64,000 bases of DNA from Populus alba (lineage: Eukaryota > Streptophyta > Magnoliopsida > Malpighiales > Salicaceae): contig NC_133302.1 of NCBI RefSeq assembly GCF_005239225.2, forward strand, positions 12,061,991 through 12,125,990. The letters are read 5' to 3'. A program made the translations under genes and the position numbers. The notes beneath the pieces are model-generated. The model did no database searches and was not told where the DNA came from. It worked only from the letters and a program-made list of their open reading frames with translations. Of the stretch, positions 10,567 to 21,476 are shown one piece after another; position 1 is the stretch's first letter, and each line of letters opens with the position of its first letter.

Positions 10567-12118
10567 CAAGAGGAGTGAAGAAAGTCAGTAAGTGTGATGA
10601 GGATTGTGTGGAAAAACTAAAGAAACAACCCAATTTTTATGCTAGAGAGGGTGAGGTCAGATCTGCATTTTTCACAAACAAGCCAATGATTTTACTTGTG
10701 TACAAAGATGCTTACTTTAATACTAATGATCTGGATCATATTTTGTCTAGTGTTGCTATTTCTTTATTGCAGGAGTTTGATGATGTGTTCCCCAACGATA
10801 CTCCTAGCGGATTACCACCATTGAGGGGGATAGAATATCAAATTGATTTCGTACCCGGAGCTTCAATTCCTAACCGACCAGCTTATAGAAGCAATCCCGA
10901 GGAGACGAAGGAACTTCAAAGGCAAGTTGATGAGCTAATGGAAAAGGGCTACATTCGTGAGAGTATGAGCCCGTGTGCTGTACCCGTGCTACTTGTGCCA
11001 AAGAAGGATGGAACATGGAGGATGTGTGTTGATTGCCGAGCCATCAATAACATAATGGTAAAGTATAGACATCCCATTCCTAGGTTTGATGACATGTTAG
11101 ATGAGTTACATGGATCCTGTATTTTCTCTAAAATTGACTTGAAAAGTGGGTACCATCAAATTATGATGAAAGAAGGTGATGAGTGGAAAACAACATTTAA
11201 GACTAAGCATGGTTTGTATGAATGGTTAGTAATGCCATTTGGACTTACAAATGCACCTAGTACGTTTATGCGTTTAATGAATCATGTGTTGCGTGCATTC
11301 ATAGGTAAGTTTGTGGTTGTGTATTTTGATGACATTTTGATATATAGCAAGAACTTAACTGACCATCTTGATCATTTGCGTAATGTACTTAGTGTGTTGC
11401 GTAGTGAGAAATTGTATGCTAATCTTAAAAAGTGTGCCTTTTGCATGGAGAAAATTGTGTTTCTTGGCTATGTTGTAACTGCACATGCACAGGGTATCGA
11501 GATGGATGAGGAGAAAGTTAAGGCCATCCGAGATTGGCCTACACCTAAATCGGTAAGTGAGGTAAGGAGTTTGCATGGGTTAGCTAGTTTTTACAGGCGT
11601 TTTGTGAAAGATTTTAGCACAATAGTTGCGCCCTTGAATGAAGTTGTTAAAAAGTCAGTTGGGTTTAGATGGGGGGAGGAACAAGAGTTGGCTTTTGTTC
11701 TTTTGAAAAACAAATTATGTTCTGCACCTGTTTTGGCTTTACCTGACTTTAGGAAAGCATTTGAAATAGAATGTGATGCGTCTGGAATAGGAATAGGTGC
11801 TGTTTTGATGCAGGATCGGAGACCTATTGCGTATTTCAATGAGAAGTTAAGTGGAGCGACCTTGAACTATCCCACTTACGACAAATAACTCTATGCTTTG
11901 GTAAGAGCACTTGAGACATGGCAGCATTACTTGTGGCCAAAAGAGTTCGTAATCCATTCGGATCATGAGTCCTTGAAACATCTGAAAGGACAAGGTAAGT
12001 TGAATAGGAGGCATGCAAAATGGGTTGAATTCATTGAAACTTTTCCTTATGTAATCAAGTATAAGCAAGGGAAAGAGAACATCGTAGCTGATGCACTCTC
12101 AAGTTATAAGCTTGTTTG
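10567..12118 (+). pseudogene. Ty3/gypsy chromovirus RT-RNase H relic
   Basis: The frame from 10575 lacks an ATG and starts inside the polyprotein. It has the pre-RT linker ([12 protein letters not shown]), RT with [25 protein letters not shown] and the YFDDILIYS box, and RNase H from [19 protein letters not shown] at 11886-11888 interrupts the [17 protein letters not shown] stretch, where one base change from GAA would explain it. The frame then resumes to VADALS at about 12105. The wording resembles the Reina/Galadriel side of the chromoviruses. Protease, gag and integrase are absent. Sandwiched between LTR pieces of the TGATACGG family, it may represent the autonomous partner, though this is inference. 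Confidence 0.85.
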
Positions 12119-12516
12119 GATCAAGTTATAAGCTTTTGAGTTTAGGGTTTCTAGGTCAATTTTGTATGTGGGTCATTTCAGCTTACAAGGATAGATCCAT
12201 TATGGTTAATTTTTAGAAACTATTTAGGCACATGTAACCTAAATTTCAGTAGCCATTGATAAATATTACTTCTAAATTTTTTTAGTTTTAACATGTGAGA
12301 GTGATTCTTGCATTTTTCAGTTCTTGAACGAACTGAATCTGACTTATCGAAGATTAACTGGCTTCGTGGTGGCATTCTACTCATTCCATTAGTATTGGTG
12401 TCTTGGGACAAGTTTTCATTGTGTCACACACCTATTAGACCTATTTTGGCTTTCCAAGATCAGATCTCAATCTTGATTGTGGGTTGCGCGACCACGCGAT
12501 CACAAGATTTACATCA
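12119..12516 (+). repeat. LTR 3' half, divergent TGATACGG-family subtype
   Basis: It joins the RT relic inside the 'cttgtttggatcaag' part of the LTR and runs to an ACATCA end. It shares subtype-specific wording ('agccattgataaatattacttct') with the reversed fragment at 14580-15060, not with the copies at 8.4, 9.6, 20.4 and 29.2 kb. Confidence 0.75.
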
Positions 12517-14579
12517 CTTAGTGTATGCCTAAACAAGAACAAACAATCTAGTTCTTGAGATTTTTTTCATATTTATTATGATCACTCAAAATAAAGATAG
12601 CAACTTAAGCATATGAGAGTTCCTAAATCCTCCTTAAAGTGACTGTTCCATGTGTATTTAACTTCTTTGATCAAGCTATCACATTTCTTAGATATGAAGA
12701 ATAGATCAAATAGCAAGAACAAATGATTAAACTCATTATCCAATCACCTAAAAAATCATATTTCTAAGCATCTTGATTTTTAAAACATCATCAATAATAA
12801 TATTTAAATAAAGAATAAATATAAAAGATTTTTATTCATTGAAGATTATGGAGCAGTTAGTGCTATGGTAACTTGGCATAATATCATATTTTAGACAATA
12901 AAAAATCTTTGTTTTTAGGTAAAATCAATGAGTTCTTTGGTTAAAAAACAAACCATGAATGTTTTTGAAAAATTAATAGTCATCAATAGTTTAATGAAAC
13001 TATGTTAAAATTAGTAGATTATTTATTTTTTCCAAACAAATCACTAGAGTATCATCCTAATAGATTTTTTTTTTTCCAGAACATAGATCTTTATCAATTA
13101 ACACTAAATAATAATATTAGAGTAAACAAAATAGATAAAACATTTAAAAAAAAAACTTGAGGTAAATAAAGTTTGTTTTGGTATAAACAAGGATATTTTA
13201 GGCATAATGATTTTTCTACAATAATCTCTTAAATTTAAAAGGAGTTGTCATCAATTACAGATGAAACACACTAAATGATAATGAATGTTTATTTTATAAA
13301 GATTTATTTACAATTTAAATTTTTATGAAACCTAGATTTATTTGTTCAAGCTCTTTGAAATTTTCACATAAAATGTACTTCATTCTAAGGTTTTTCTTTT
13401 AGCTTCTGAGATTAAATAAAAAGTTGGATGGTAAACTAAAAAATTAAATTGAGCACGAAGAAATAAAAAATTAAGCAAAATGTTTTTAATCTTTCTTTTT
13501 TTTATGGTGGTAACCTCTTCCCATGTGAATAAACAAATAATAAAAAAAGTGAACTTTCCTAATTGTACATAAAAAAAATAAATTCTTTTTAGATTTTCTT
13601 TGGATTTTTATTAAATTATTATTTTTAAATTGAAACTAATTGAAATCTTACATGTGCATTCCTTTTTTTAAAAGTCAAAATTAATGAAAAAATATATTTT
13701 CATCATTGATTATTTCTACTACTTAAGAAACCAAACCATAAAGAATCAATTGTACAACTTAAAAGTTAAAAACATATGGTGTTGTATTAAAAACAAATAT
13801 GTATCCTATTAATTTAACATCTCTACTTTGTTGTGCTTCATTTTTATTTTTTATTTTTAGAAAAAATATTTTGACTATGATTTACACTTTTATAGTTTAA
13901 AAAAATTATTTTTATATACATGTCATCATAAAGATTTAAATTTTAATGAAAAAACAAAGAATAATCTTCTATATAATATCCTTATGACCTAAAGCACAAA
14001 TTAATCCATCATTTCACACAGTTTTTTTTATCTTATTATTTCCCCAATGATTCTCTCTCTCTCTCTCTCTCTTCACTAACAAAAATAAAATTAAAAAAAA
14101 ATTCAAAGTAGAATCTCTCTTATTAGATTTTCTCATCTTAAAATCTTCTTCACTAAACTTTGACCCCATGATTACGTAGCATTGAGTGCACAAGTTGTAC
14201 AAAATTCTGGAATATAGGAGGCAAATGAGAAATCCAGTTTCTAGCTAGAAAATGAAGATTTAAACCCCTAGTTGGAGAATGAGAGTTCGAAGACTCTAGA
14301 CAAGAATGTTGCGTTCAAGTCTTCAATTTTGAATATCTAGGAATTTGAGGTCAACTATAATTTAAGGTTTCGAGTAAAATCTGATTCTATTTCTACTAAT
14401 TCTACATTAATTAATTAAAAGATTGAGCTAAGAAATAATATAGTTCATGATGTCAAATTAGAACTAGATGATGTTAAGCTAAAGATGCTGGAACCACATC
14501 CTATGGATGTTGAAGAGCCACAAGAAAAGAGGAAGTCTATTGAAAAGAAAGATGACAACAATGCTATAAATGTAAATAT
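12517..14579. other. AT-rich intergenic DNA
   Basis: I see no gene, LTR or exon that I can support. There is a (CT)n microsatellite at about 14051-14072. A short open frame at 14421-14580 (KLKMLEPHPMDVEEPQEKRK) is unassigned and lacks a start. Confidence 0.6.
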
Positions 14580-15060
14580 TGATGTGAATTTCTTGATCAC
14601 ATCAATAAATCTGATAGGAGTGTGACACAATGAAAATCTGCTCTAAAGTACAATATTATTGGAAATGAAGTTGAATGATACCACGAAGTTAAGTTAATCT
14701 TCGATAAGTCAGAGATTCAGTCTCATTCAAGAATTGAAGAATGTAAGAATCACCCTCACATGTTAAAACTGAATAATTCAGAAGTAATATTTCATCAATG
14801 GCTACCAAAATTTAGGGGTTAATATGAGTTTAAATAGTTTCTTGAAATATTAACCCTAATGAATTTACATCTACTCTTGTGGGCTAAACTACTACCCACA
14901 TATAAAAACTAACTCAAAATCATAAAAACTGAAAAGCCCATAACTTGATCGCCAATGCACAACATGTAAATCCTAGCTGAAAATAAAAATATTAATTAAG
15001 CCCAAAACAAGCCTTGGGCTATAGCTAACAAAAATAAAAAATAAAACTTATAAGTCCCAA
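14580..15060 (-). repeat. LTR fragment in reverse orientation, TGATACGG-family subtype
   Basis: The reverse complement aligns by eye to the 3' half of the family LTR, from 'gcccaaggcttgttttggg' through the 'gaatctctgacttatcgaag' block to 'gtgatcaagaaattcacatca'. It matches the divergent subtype at 12119. It directly abuts the broken end of the ABCC relic. Confidence 0.8.
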
Positions 15061-15074
15061 GTCTAATGCCTATA

Positions 15075-15990
15075 TTATTGCCAACAACGGAGCTGTCCAT
15101 AGAATTTCCTTCCAAGTGTGACGAAGAACAATTCCTTGGCGAGCTTGAAAGGGGTAACTCTACTAGCAGCGCCATTATGTGACTCGAGCTTATTTCTAAA
15201 AGCTGGGAATCCTCTAAACACACTGTCAAGACTGTCTAGTTGAGGAACATCCTCAAGGTCCAAAGTCTTCTTATTGCCAAAAGCAATTAGAGAATTCATC
15301 CAATTGAAGGTAAGAACACTGAAAGGACCAGCATTTGCACAAGTCATCACAGCATCACCCCCCCTTGACTTATTTGATTCCAAAGCAGGAGTATTACTTG
15401 TGTCGCTAGAAAATATCAACATTCAAAAAGGGTTGCTCGAGAAGGCTATTCTGAGTCTCATGTCTCGAGAACCCAACATAACAAAGAAACAAAGCAGTGA
15501 ACACAGAGACCATATCAGATACTAAATACCGTACCTCTGAGGACTCATGTTTGTGATAAAAAAGAAAATCTACAACAAGACAATAACAAGAAATTGAGAA
15601 ATAAAAAACCCACCAAACTCTCAATAAAAATGAGAACCTTTTCTCACCTGAATTAAGGGTATACAAATAGACAGAAAGTGCACCCCAAGAGAGTGTTTCT
15701 AAGCACTGAATCAAAAAGGTTCATAGTTTAACATCAAGACCATCCATTTTTATACCATAAAAGGTAGCTCAGCAAACACATGAAAAGATTAAACACTGAA
15801 ATACCTAAACAAAATAAAAGAGTCTGCTTAGAACACAGAAACCTCTTGTTGTTCCTAAACCTCTCTCCAGAATCCTCACCACCACTCACCCTCGTAGTTT
15901 CTTCCACATATATGAGACGACTAAGGCAAGTAACAAAACTAGGTAGCAATGAAGTTCGTTTTGATCAGCGTTAATTGGGTTTGCGATGGT
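15075..15990 (-). pseudogene. ABCC (MRP-type) transporter N-terminal relic
   Basis: Three minus-strand frames follow in order: 15949-15734 (KQTLLFCLGISVFNLFMC...YKNGWS), 15714-15406 (WGALSVYLYTL, FLLRVWWVFYFSISCYCLV) and 15422-15075 (GGDAVMTCANAGPFSVLTFNWM, GNKKTLDLEDVPQLDS, FPAFRNKLES). This order and wording match plant ABCC/MRP proteins of the AtABCC3 group: the extra membrane domain TMD0, then the linker before the first core transmembrane domain. Intact proteins of this family are vacuolar pumps of about 1500 aa for glutathione conjugates. Here only about 300 residues remain, with frame changes between blocks, and the rest is replaced by a reversed LTR fragment at 15060. Confidence 0.85.
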
Positions 15991-16559
15991 GGCGTGTAGG
16001 AGAAAGGGTACGAAGTACCATCGATGACGAAGGCCGAAGGCGTGTTGTGCTAGGGGCTGACGTTAGTGGTGTGTGTGGTGTGCGATGTTTGCTGTTTTGG
16101 TTTGTTAATTTTTAGGTAGTCGGATTTTGACGGGAGAAAAGGGTGAGAGTGACAGCTATATTCTTTTTTAATTTAATAGAAAAGTCATAATATTTAATTT
16201 ATAAGAGGTCCTTAGTTATTAATTTGATTATAATGACAATTATATTTTTATTTTATTTTTTTAAGTGCTTAAATCATTATATAAACTGTTATAAAATATT
16301 ATAAACATTAGTGTATAAAATTAGATCATTGATCCATACTACGTAGTGAGTTAAATTTTTCTTGAATATAAAAAAAATAGATATTATTAATTTTTTTAAT
16401 GGAAAAAAATTTAAATCGTGTAGGGGTTGACTCAATATGACCCGATTGATTTTACATGTCAAAAAACAACTTCGATGACCCATAAAAACATAATTTGACT
16501 TAAGATTTTTTTTTTTCAAGTTGACATCTTTTTTTAACATTAAGATAACAATATATTGG
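15991..16559. other. Region upstream of the ABCC relic
   Basis: GC-richer up to about 16140, possibly the remnant 5' end of the ABCC gene, and then AT-rich. No gene can be supported. Confidence 0.4.
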
Positions 16560-17805
16560 ATTGAATTGGATCAATTCGAGTTAATATGTCAAATTCATTA
16601 CCCGAGTTATGAGACTATGATAACCCCATAAAAAATAAATTATAAAGTCTAATTTCCAATTAATCCTATGTTGAAAAATGAAATTAAGAAAAAAATCAAT
16701 TAAAAAAAGAAAAAAAAAACAACTCAAGTTAAGTTGTCAAACTTGTGATGCGGGTCAGTAGATCGAGATAATCCCATAAAAAGAAAATAAAAAATAATTA
16801 CGAAGTTCAATTTCCAATTAGTCTAATGTTGAAGGATGAGACTAAAAATACATAAAAAAAAAAAAACATAAACCAATTTATCAAACTCATGACCTTAGTC
16901 ATGAGATCGAGATAACCTCATATAAAAAAAATAAAAAAATGATCAAATTTAACTCAGATTAACTTATCAAATTCATGACACTGGCCATGAGACTGAGATC
17001 CCCATAAGAGGAAATGAAAACAAATTATCAAGTTCAATTCTTAACTGATCATGTCGACCTTAATATTGAATAATGATATTTATCAAAAAAATTAATTAAA
17101 AAAATGATAACAATGAGTCAAGTAAATATAGGTTAATTTGTTAAGCACTATTTTCAGATTATAAGATCATAATAACCTTATAAAAATCAAATCAAAATAA
17201 ATCATGAAACTTAATTCTCAATCAAACACAATATTAAATGATGAAACTGGAAAAAAATCAATTGAAAATATAATAATTTAGTCAACTGGATTAATTTGCA
17301 AGACTCATAACCAGGTCATAAGACAAGAACAACCCAATAAAAAGCAAATCCAATATTGAAGGACATAAGATAACATTTAAGAAAGAAAATTATAAAAAAT
17401 GACTTGATTTAAAGGTTAAAAATATCAAAACCCACGATCTTGATTATAAAACCAAGATATCTAAATATAAAACAAATTAAAATAGATTATGAAACTTAAT
17501 TCCCAACCGACCCAATATTAAATGATAATATTGAAAAAAAAATCTCAATTAAAAAAAACATAAAAAAACAACTCAAGTCAACTCGGGTTAACCCATTAAG
17601 CACTATTCTCAAGTCATGAGACCAAATTAACCTAATAGAAAACAAATAAAACAAATCATGATGTATAATTTCTAATTAACCCAATATTAAAAGATGAGAT
17701 TTAAAAAAAAAATTAAATAAGGAAAAAGAGCCTTAGCCAACAAGGTTAGTCTGCTAAACTTGTAATCTATATTATAAGAATGAGATAATTTAATAAAAAA
17801 ATATA
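16560..17805. repeat. Degenerate tandem array, period about 130-165 bp
   Basis: Roughly nine diverged units each run: 'actcaagt..a..ttaa.ttgtcaaactcat', 'gaccc.ggtcatgagac.gagataacc.cata', an A-rich spacer with 'aaattataaagttcaatt', and 'ccaattaacccaatattgaa.gatga'. Unit landmarks ('...catgagaccgagataac') lie at about 16605, 16765, 16900, 16990, 17160, 17315, 17440, 17615 and 17775. The near-palindromic 'gacccgggtcatgagac' core is recurrent. No coding potential is seen. Confidence 0.75.
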
Positions 17806-17936
17806 ATTAAAAAAAAAAATGTTGCCACGCCAAAAACATGTGGGAGAAATACTATTCATTCCAACAATATTTTCATCGTATCTAGCGTCTTAATACTACG
17901 AGTGGAAATATTCCTAACCGTACACTAAAAAAAATC

Positions 17937-18375
17937 TTATTCGCCGATCAGATAAAAAAAGATTATAGGTTGTTTGAACTCCTTGTAGCAAGTTTCAATA
18001 ATATCGTTAAGTTGGACTTGCTTGGCTTCTTTGACAGTGCAGTGCCTATAGTGCTCGACTCTTTGCCGGTAGTCTTCACTTTTTTGAAACGAGAGTTGGA
18101 CTTCACCTATTTTGTTCTCCAAGGATTGGGACAACAACAGAAAGAGGTGAGTTCATTAGGACTGAAGCTTATCTCTATCATTAATGTTAATGTGCTAATA
18201 ATGTTAAACTTATTGTTAATAATGTTGATTAATTAATAATTAGTTAATGTTAATGTAATTTTTTAAATTACCAAGAAAAAAGCGTACAAACCTAGGCTGT
18301 GAATATCAAAGTAATACTTTCCTCTTAAGATATCTAATCCAACCTGGAGAGTTGCCAAAGCAAAGTGGGTGATGT
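17937..18375 (-). pseudogene. Unassigned minus-strand exon-like fragments
   Basis: Two stretches look like coding exons of one protein. At 18145-17965 the minus frame reads LSQSLENKIGEVQLSFQKSE and continues with RQRVEHYRHCTVKEAKQVQ and NDIIETCYKE, a charged helical segment. At 18372-18285 another frame reads FALATLQVGLDILRGKYYF. I do not recognise the family. A CACC/CTCAC-type splice context flanks the first. No start, stop or further exons are seen, so this is most likely a gene fragment. Confidence 0.35.
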
Positions 18376-19406
18376 GAATGGTCCAGATTCAAGTGAGCAA
18401 CAGACAGCATAAATACAGATGGAGGCAATATATCCTGACTTTCAAATCACAAAACGAAGCTTTTCACGAAACGCATCCGCTCTCTACCCTCCAACGGATC
18501 ATCAGTCGAATTGAACCTTTGAAAAAAAGAAAAAGAAAAAGAAAAGGAAAATTGAGGTACGCGATCTCTTTCTCAATTCAATTGTAATTGTAATGGTGTT
18601 AATGTGTCACGACTGGAACCAAAGAAGATAGGGGTTAGCACAGAAGAAGAGGGAATTAATTCAAATGAAGCATACACGATAGCGTTGAGAAGAAGCGGCA
18701 AGGAATTTAAACATTAGTTTTAAACAGTTGCGTTTCATGCAGCCAGGATAATTCTAAATAAAACTTCTAGAAGCCACGTGTAAAGGCTAGGGAAATGTAA
18801 AAGCAAAACAACGTTTGGGTTATGTTAAATACCCTAAAGAGTGTAACAGAAAGCAATCAATTAACAACAGAATTCAGTATTCTCTCCTAATTTCTCTCGT
18901 TCCCATTCAGTGTGTTTGGAAAAAACCATGCAGGGGCGCATGTCACGTTCTTCCTTCCTTCTTCTAACCTTTCTTCCCTTTCCCAGGATCTTTTGATCAT
19001 CCTCTAAGAAACGTACTCGCAGCATAATGATAATGTTTATGATTTTCTTCTGAAAGAGTAATAATCTGCCTGTGTTTATAGACAATAAAATAGCCAATTT
19101 AACTTGCATTTCTTGCATTTCTTTTTTTATTGTAAAATTATTTACCTTTTAGTGTCTTAAAAATTATAAATGTCACTGTAGGATCCGAAATATTGATTCA
19201 CACTTCATGATAAAATAGAGGGGGAGATCTTTTTCATTTTTTTTATTCAAAGTATTTTGATTAGGTTTTGTTAATCTACTTTATTAGTCAGTACAATTCA
19301 CTCTAGCTTTTTTGGATTGTTATCGTTATTATTGTTGTCATCGTCGTTGGCAGAGGAGAGAAACCTGAATTAGATTTAATTTAATTTATTTTTTGTTTCA
19401 GCAGAA
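18376..19406. other. Region upstream of the V-ATPase H relic
   Basis: It holds a purine-rich AAAGAAAAAG tract at 18521-18551 followed by 'ttgaggtacgcgatctc', which could be a non-coding first exon and donor of the V-ATPase H gene. The remainder shows no supported gene. Confidence 0.35.
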
Positions 19407-20030
19407 ATGGAGCAGGCCGAACTGACTACAGTGCAGGTTGGTGATCTCATCACTTGTTTTACACCAATTTATTTCTTATTTGCTTTCAGAATTTCAAGGT
19501 TTTTATTTATTTATTTATTTAGGTTCTGAAGAGGGATATCCCATGGGAGACATACATGGTGACCAAGCTAATATCCGGGACAAATCTTCAACTTTTAAGG
19601 CGTTATGATAATAGACCTGAAAGTTATAAGGCACAATTGTTAGATGATGTAACCAAATCACTCATCGTCCATACATTTTCTTTTATGCATTCTGTTTTCT
19701 ATGTATATATGTTTAGGACCTGAATGCTAAAGTCACTTTATTGTTTATATTCAAACTATGCAGGATGGTCCAGCTTATGTTCGGGTATTTGTTACCATAT
19801 TAATTGACATTTTTAAGGAAGAAATGGTTGAATATGTTATGGCTTTAATTGATGAAATGCTTACAGGTATTATTGTTGACAATTTGATACGGTTCAGCCC
19901 TGTGATACGACCCAAGTAAGGTCAGATTCGGATTTTGGCGTAAAAATCAATGTTTTTCATGCTATAAACTCTATTCTTGTCGTCGTCTTCTTGTTTTTTT
20001 CCCCTATCTGTGTCATGTATTCACTAAGGG

Positions 20031-20400
20031 AGAGGGAACAGAGGAGGATTGTAGATCAACGATCCGAAATACTAAGCCATGGTTTGGGGGTTCTAGAACG
20101 AGAAGTTGATAAGTGTAGAAGATTATTCTATGATCTTGAAGCTTCATGGGAAAAAGAGGTACAACGCCAAAAGGATGAAAGACGAAGGAGAGTCGTTGTG
20201 GTTATCATTCAAAAGTATGTACGCAAGTGGTTAGTACGGCGTGCTTATTTGAAGTTCTTGTCAGTCACTACTTCTATACAGTGTTGTTGGAGAAAGGTGT
20301 TAGCAATAAGGGGATTCTGAAGGCTTAAACAAGAGGCTACTGAAGTCATAATTAATGCTATTCAAGATTCGAGGGCGAATCTTCTTGAAGAGGGAGGGAA
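20031..20400 (+). pseudogene. IQ-motif ORF of the intronic element
   Basis: The protein reads REREQRRIVDQRSEILSHGL, then VLEREVDKCRRLFYDLEASW, and two IQ motifs (IQKYVRKWLVRR and IQCCWRKVLAIR). It ends in a TGA at 20318-20320 where the sister copy at 9.5 kb has a CGA codon. Beyond that stop the same frame continues with LKQEATEVIINAIQDSRANL to the polypurine tract GAAGAGGGAGGGAA at 20387-20400. No ATG can be assigned because the upstream part is deleted. It preserves a part of the ORF missing from the 9.3-kb copy. Confidence 0.65.
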
Positions 20401-21345
20401 TGATACGGTTCAGCCCTGTGATACGACCCAAGTAAGGTCAAATTCGGATTTTGGCGTAAAAAGCGCAACAGTCCAGGTTTACAGCAACAATCATAATTCT
20501 CAATCCGACCGTTGGATCGGGCTAATATTTTATGTGGACTCTCCAGACATATCTTACTACCTTGGGTTAACATTGCAGGTCAATCGGAGTTCGGGAAGGC
20601 ACCCCAATACTGGTCAACAGAGGCTGTACGGATTTTGTTATTTACTTCCATTTGACTTGTGGACTTCCTATTTGATTAGGATTCTTTTCCTCCAAGGATG
20701 TGGGAGCTGGTTTTGGGAATTTCCTAGTTCCACAAGGATCTTTAATGAGTTGCAATATAATCTCCTAGTGTGGCAAGGATTCATTAATGTTTCAGAATCC
20801 TTTTCTTACAAGGATTCCTTATTCATCCTAGCTACATAAGGAAAGAAGGGCTGGTGGTATTTAATGACAAGTTATTTATTTTTATTATTTTCTTTCATGT
20901 TTGGGCTTAATTAATAGTTTGTTTTCAGCTAGGATCCAAGGCTTGTTTGGATCAGGTTATGGGCTTTTTAGTTTAGGGTTTTGGGCCAGTTTTGAGTGGA
21001 CCTCATATAAGTCCACATAAGAGGTCCATTAGGGTTAATTTTTCAAGAACTATTTAAACTCATGTAAGCCACAATTTCGACAGCTTTTGATGATTATTAT
21101 TCTGAATTTTTCAGTTTTAACGTGTAAGAGTGATTCTTGCATTCTTCAATTCTTGAACGAACTTAATCTGACTTATTGAAGATTAACTGGCTTCGTGGCG
21201 TCATTCTACTCATTCCAATAGTGTTGGTGCCTTGGGGCAGGTTTCCATTGTGTCGCACTCCTACCAGGCCTATTTCGGCTTTCCGGGATCAGATCTCAAT
21301 CTTGATTGTGGGTTGCGTGACCACGTGATCACGAGGTTTGCATCA
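20401..21345 (+). repeat. 3' LTR of the intronic element
   Basis: This is a full 945-bp LTR from TGATACGGTTCAGCC to GAGGTTTGCATCA. The frame that carries the IQ ORF stays open from the LTR start to a TAA at 20837-20839, about 146 codons. It includes LYGFCYLLPFDLWTSYL and GCGSWFWEFPSSTRIFNEL. Confidence 0.88.
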
Positions 21346-21476
21346 CAAGTTTATATTCCTGCCTGTAATTGTATGTTTGTTTGTGAACTTATTTTTCATC
21401 TCTTTTTGCAGCAAACCCAAAAAGAGCCAGATTATTCCATGATTGCTAATGATGGTTCTTATGAACCTTTCTTAAG

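Larger units (their letters stand above)
19885..21345 (+). mobile_element. TGATACGG-family element inside intron 3 of the VHA-H relic
   Basis: Only the first 60 or so bases of the 5' LTR (19885-about 19946) remain. They are followed by leader remnants, the IQ-motif ORF and a complete 3' LTR (20401-21345). The flanking 5-mers are CAATT (19880-19884) and CAAGT (21346-21350), a one-mismatch target-site duplication. Insertion is in the sense direction relative to the host gene. Confidence 0.85.
19407..21476 (+). pseudogene. VHA-H: V-type proton ATPase subunit H, 5' truncated copy
   Basis: Four exons can be read with GT/AG borders. Exon 1, 19407-19436, is MEQAELTTVQ. Exon 2, 19523-19648, includes [12 protein letters not shown] and [12 protein letters not shown]. 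Exon 3, 19764-19866, is [20 protein letters not shown] and on to IDEMLT. Exon 4, 21412-about 21475, is ANPKRARLFHD and then YEPFL. This order is that of plant VHA-H, the cytosolic V1 subunit that couples and regulates proton pumping. A frameshift after RARLFHD creates a stop (GATTGCTAA), and no later exons follow, so only about the first 110 of some 450 residues are present. Intron 3 (19867-21411) contains an LTR element. Confidence 0.9.
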
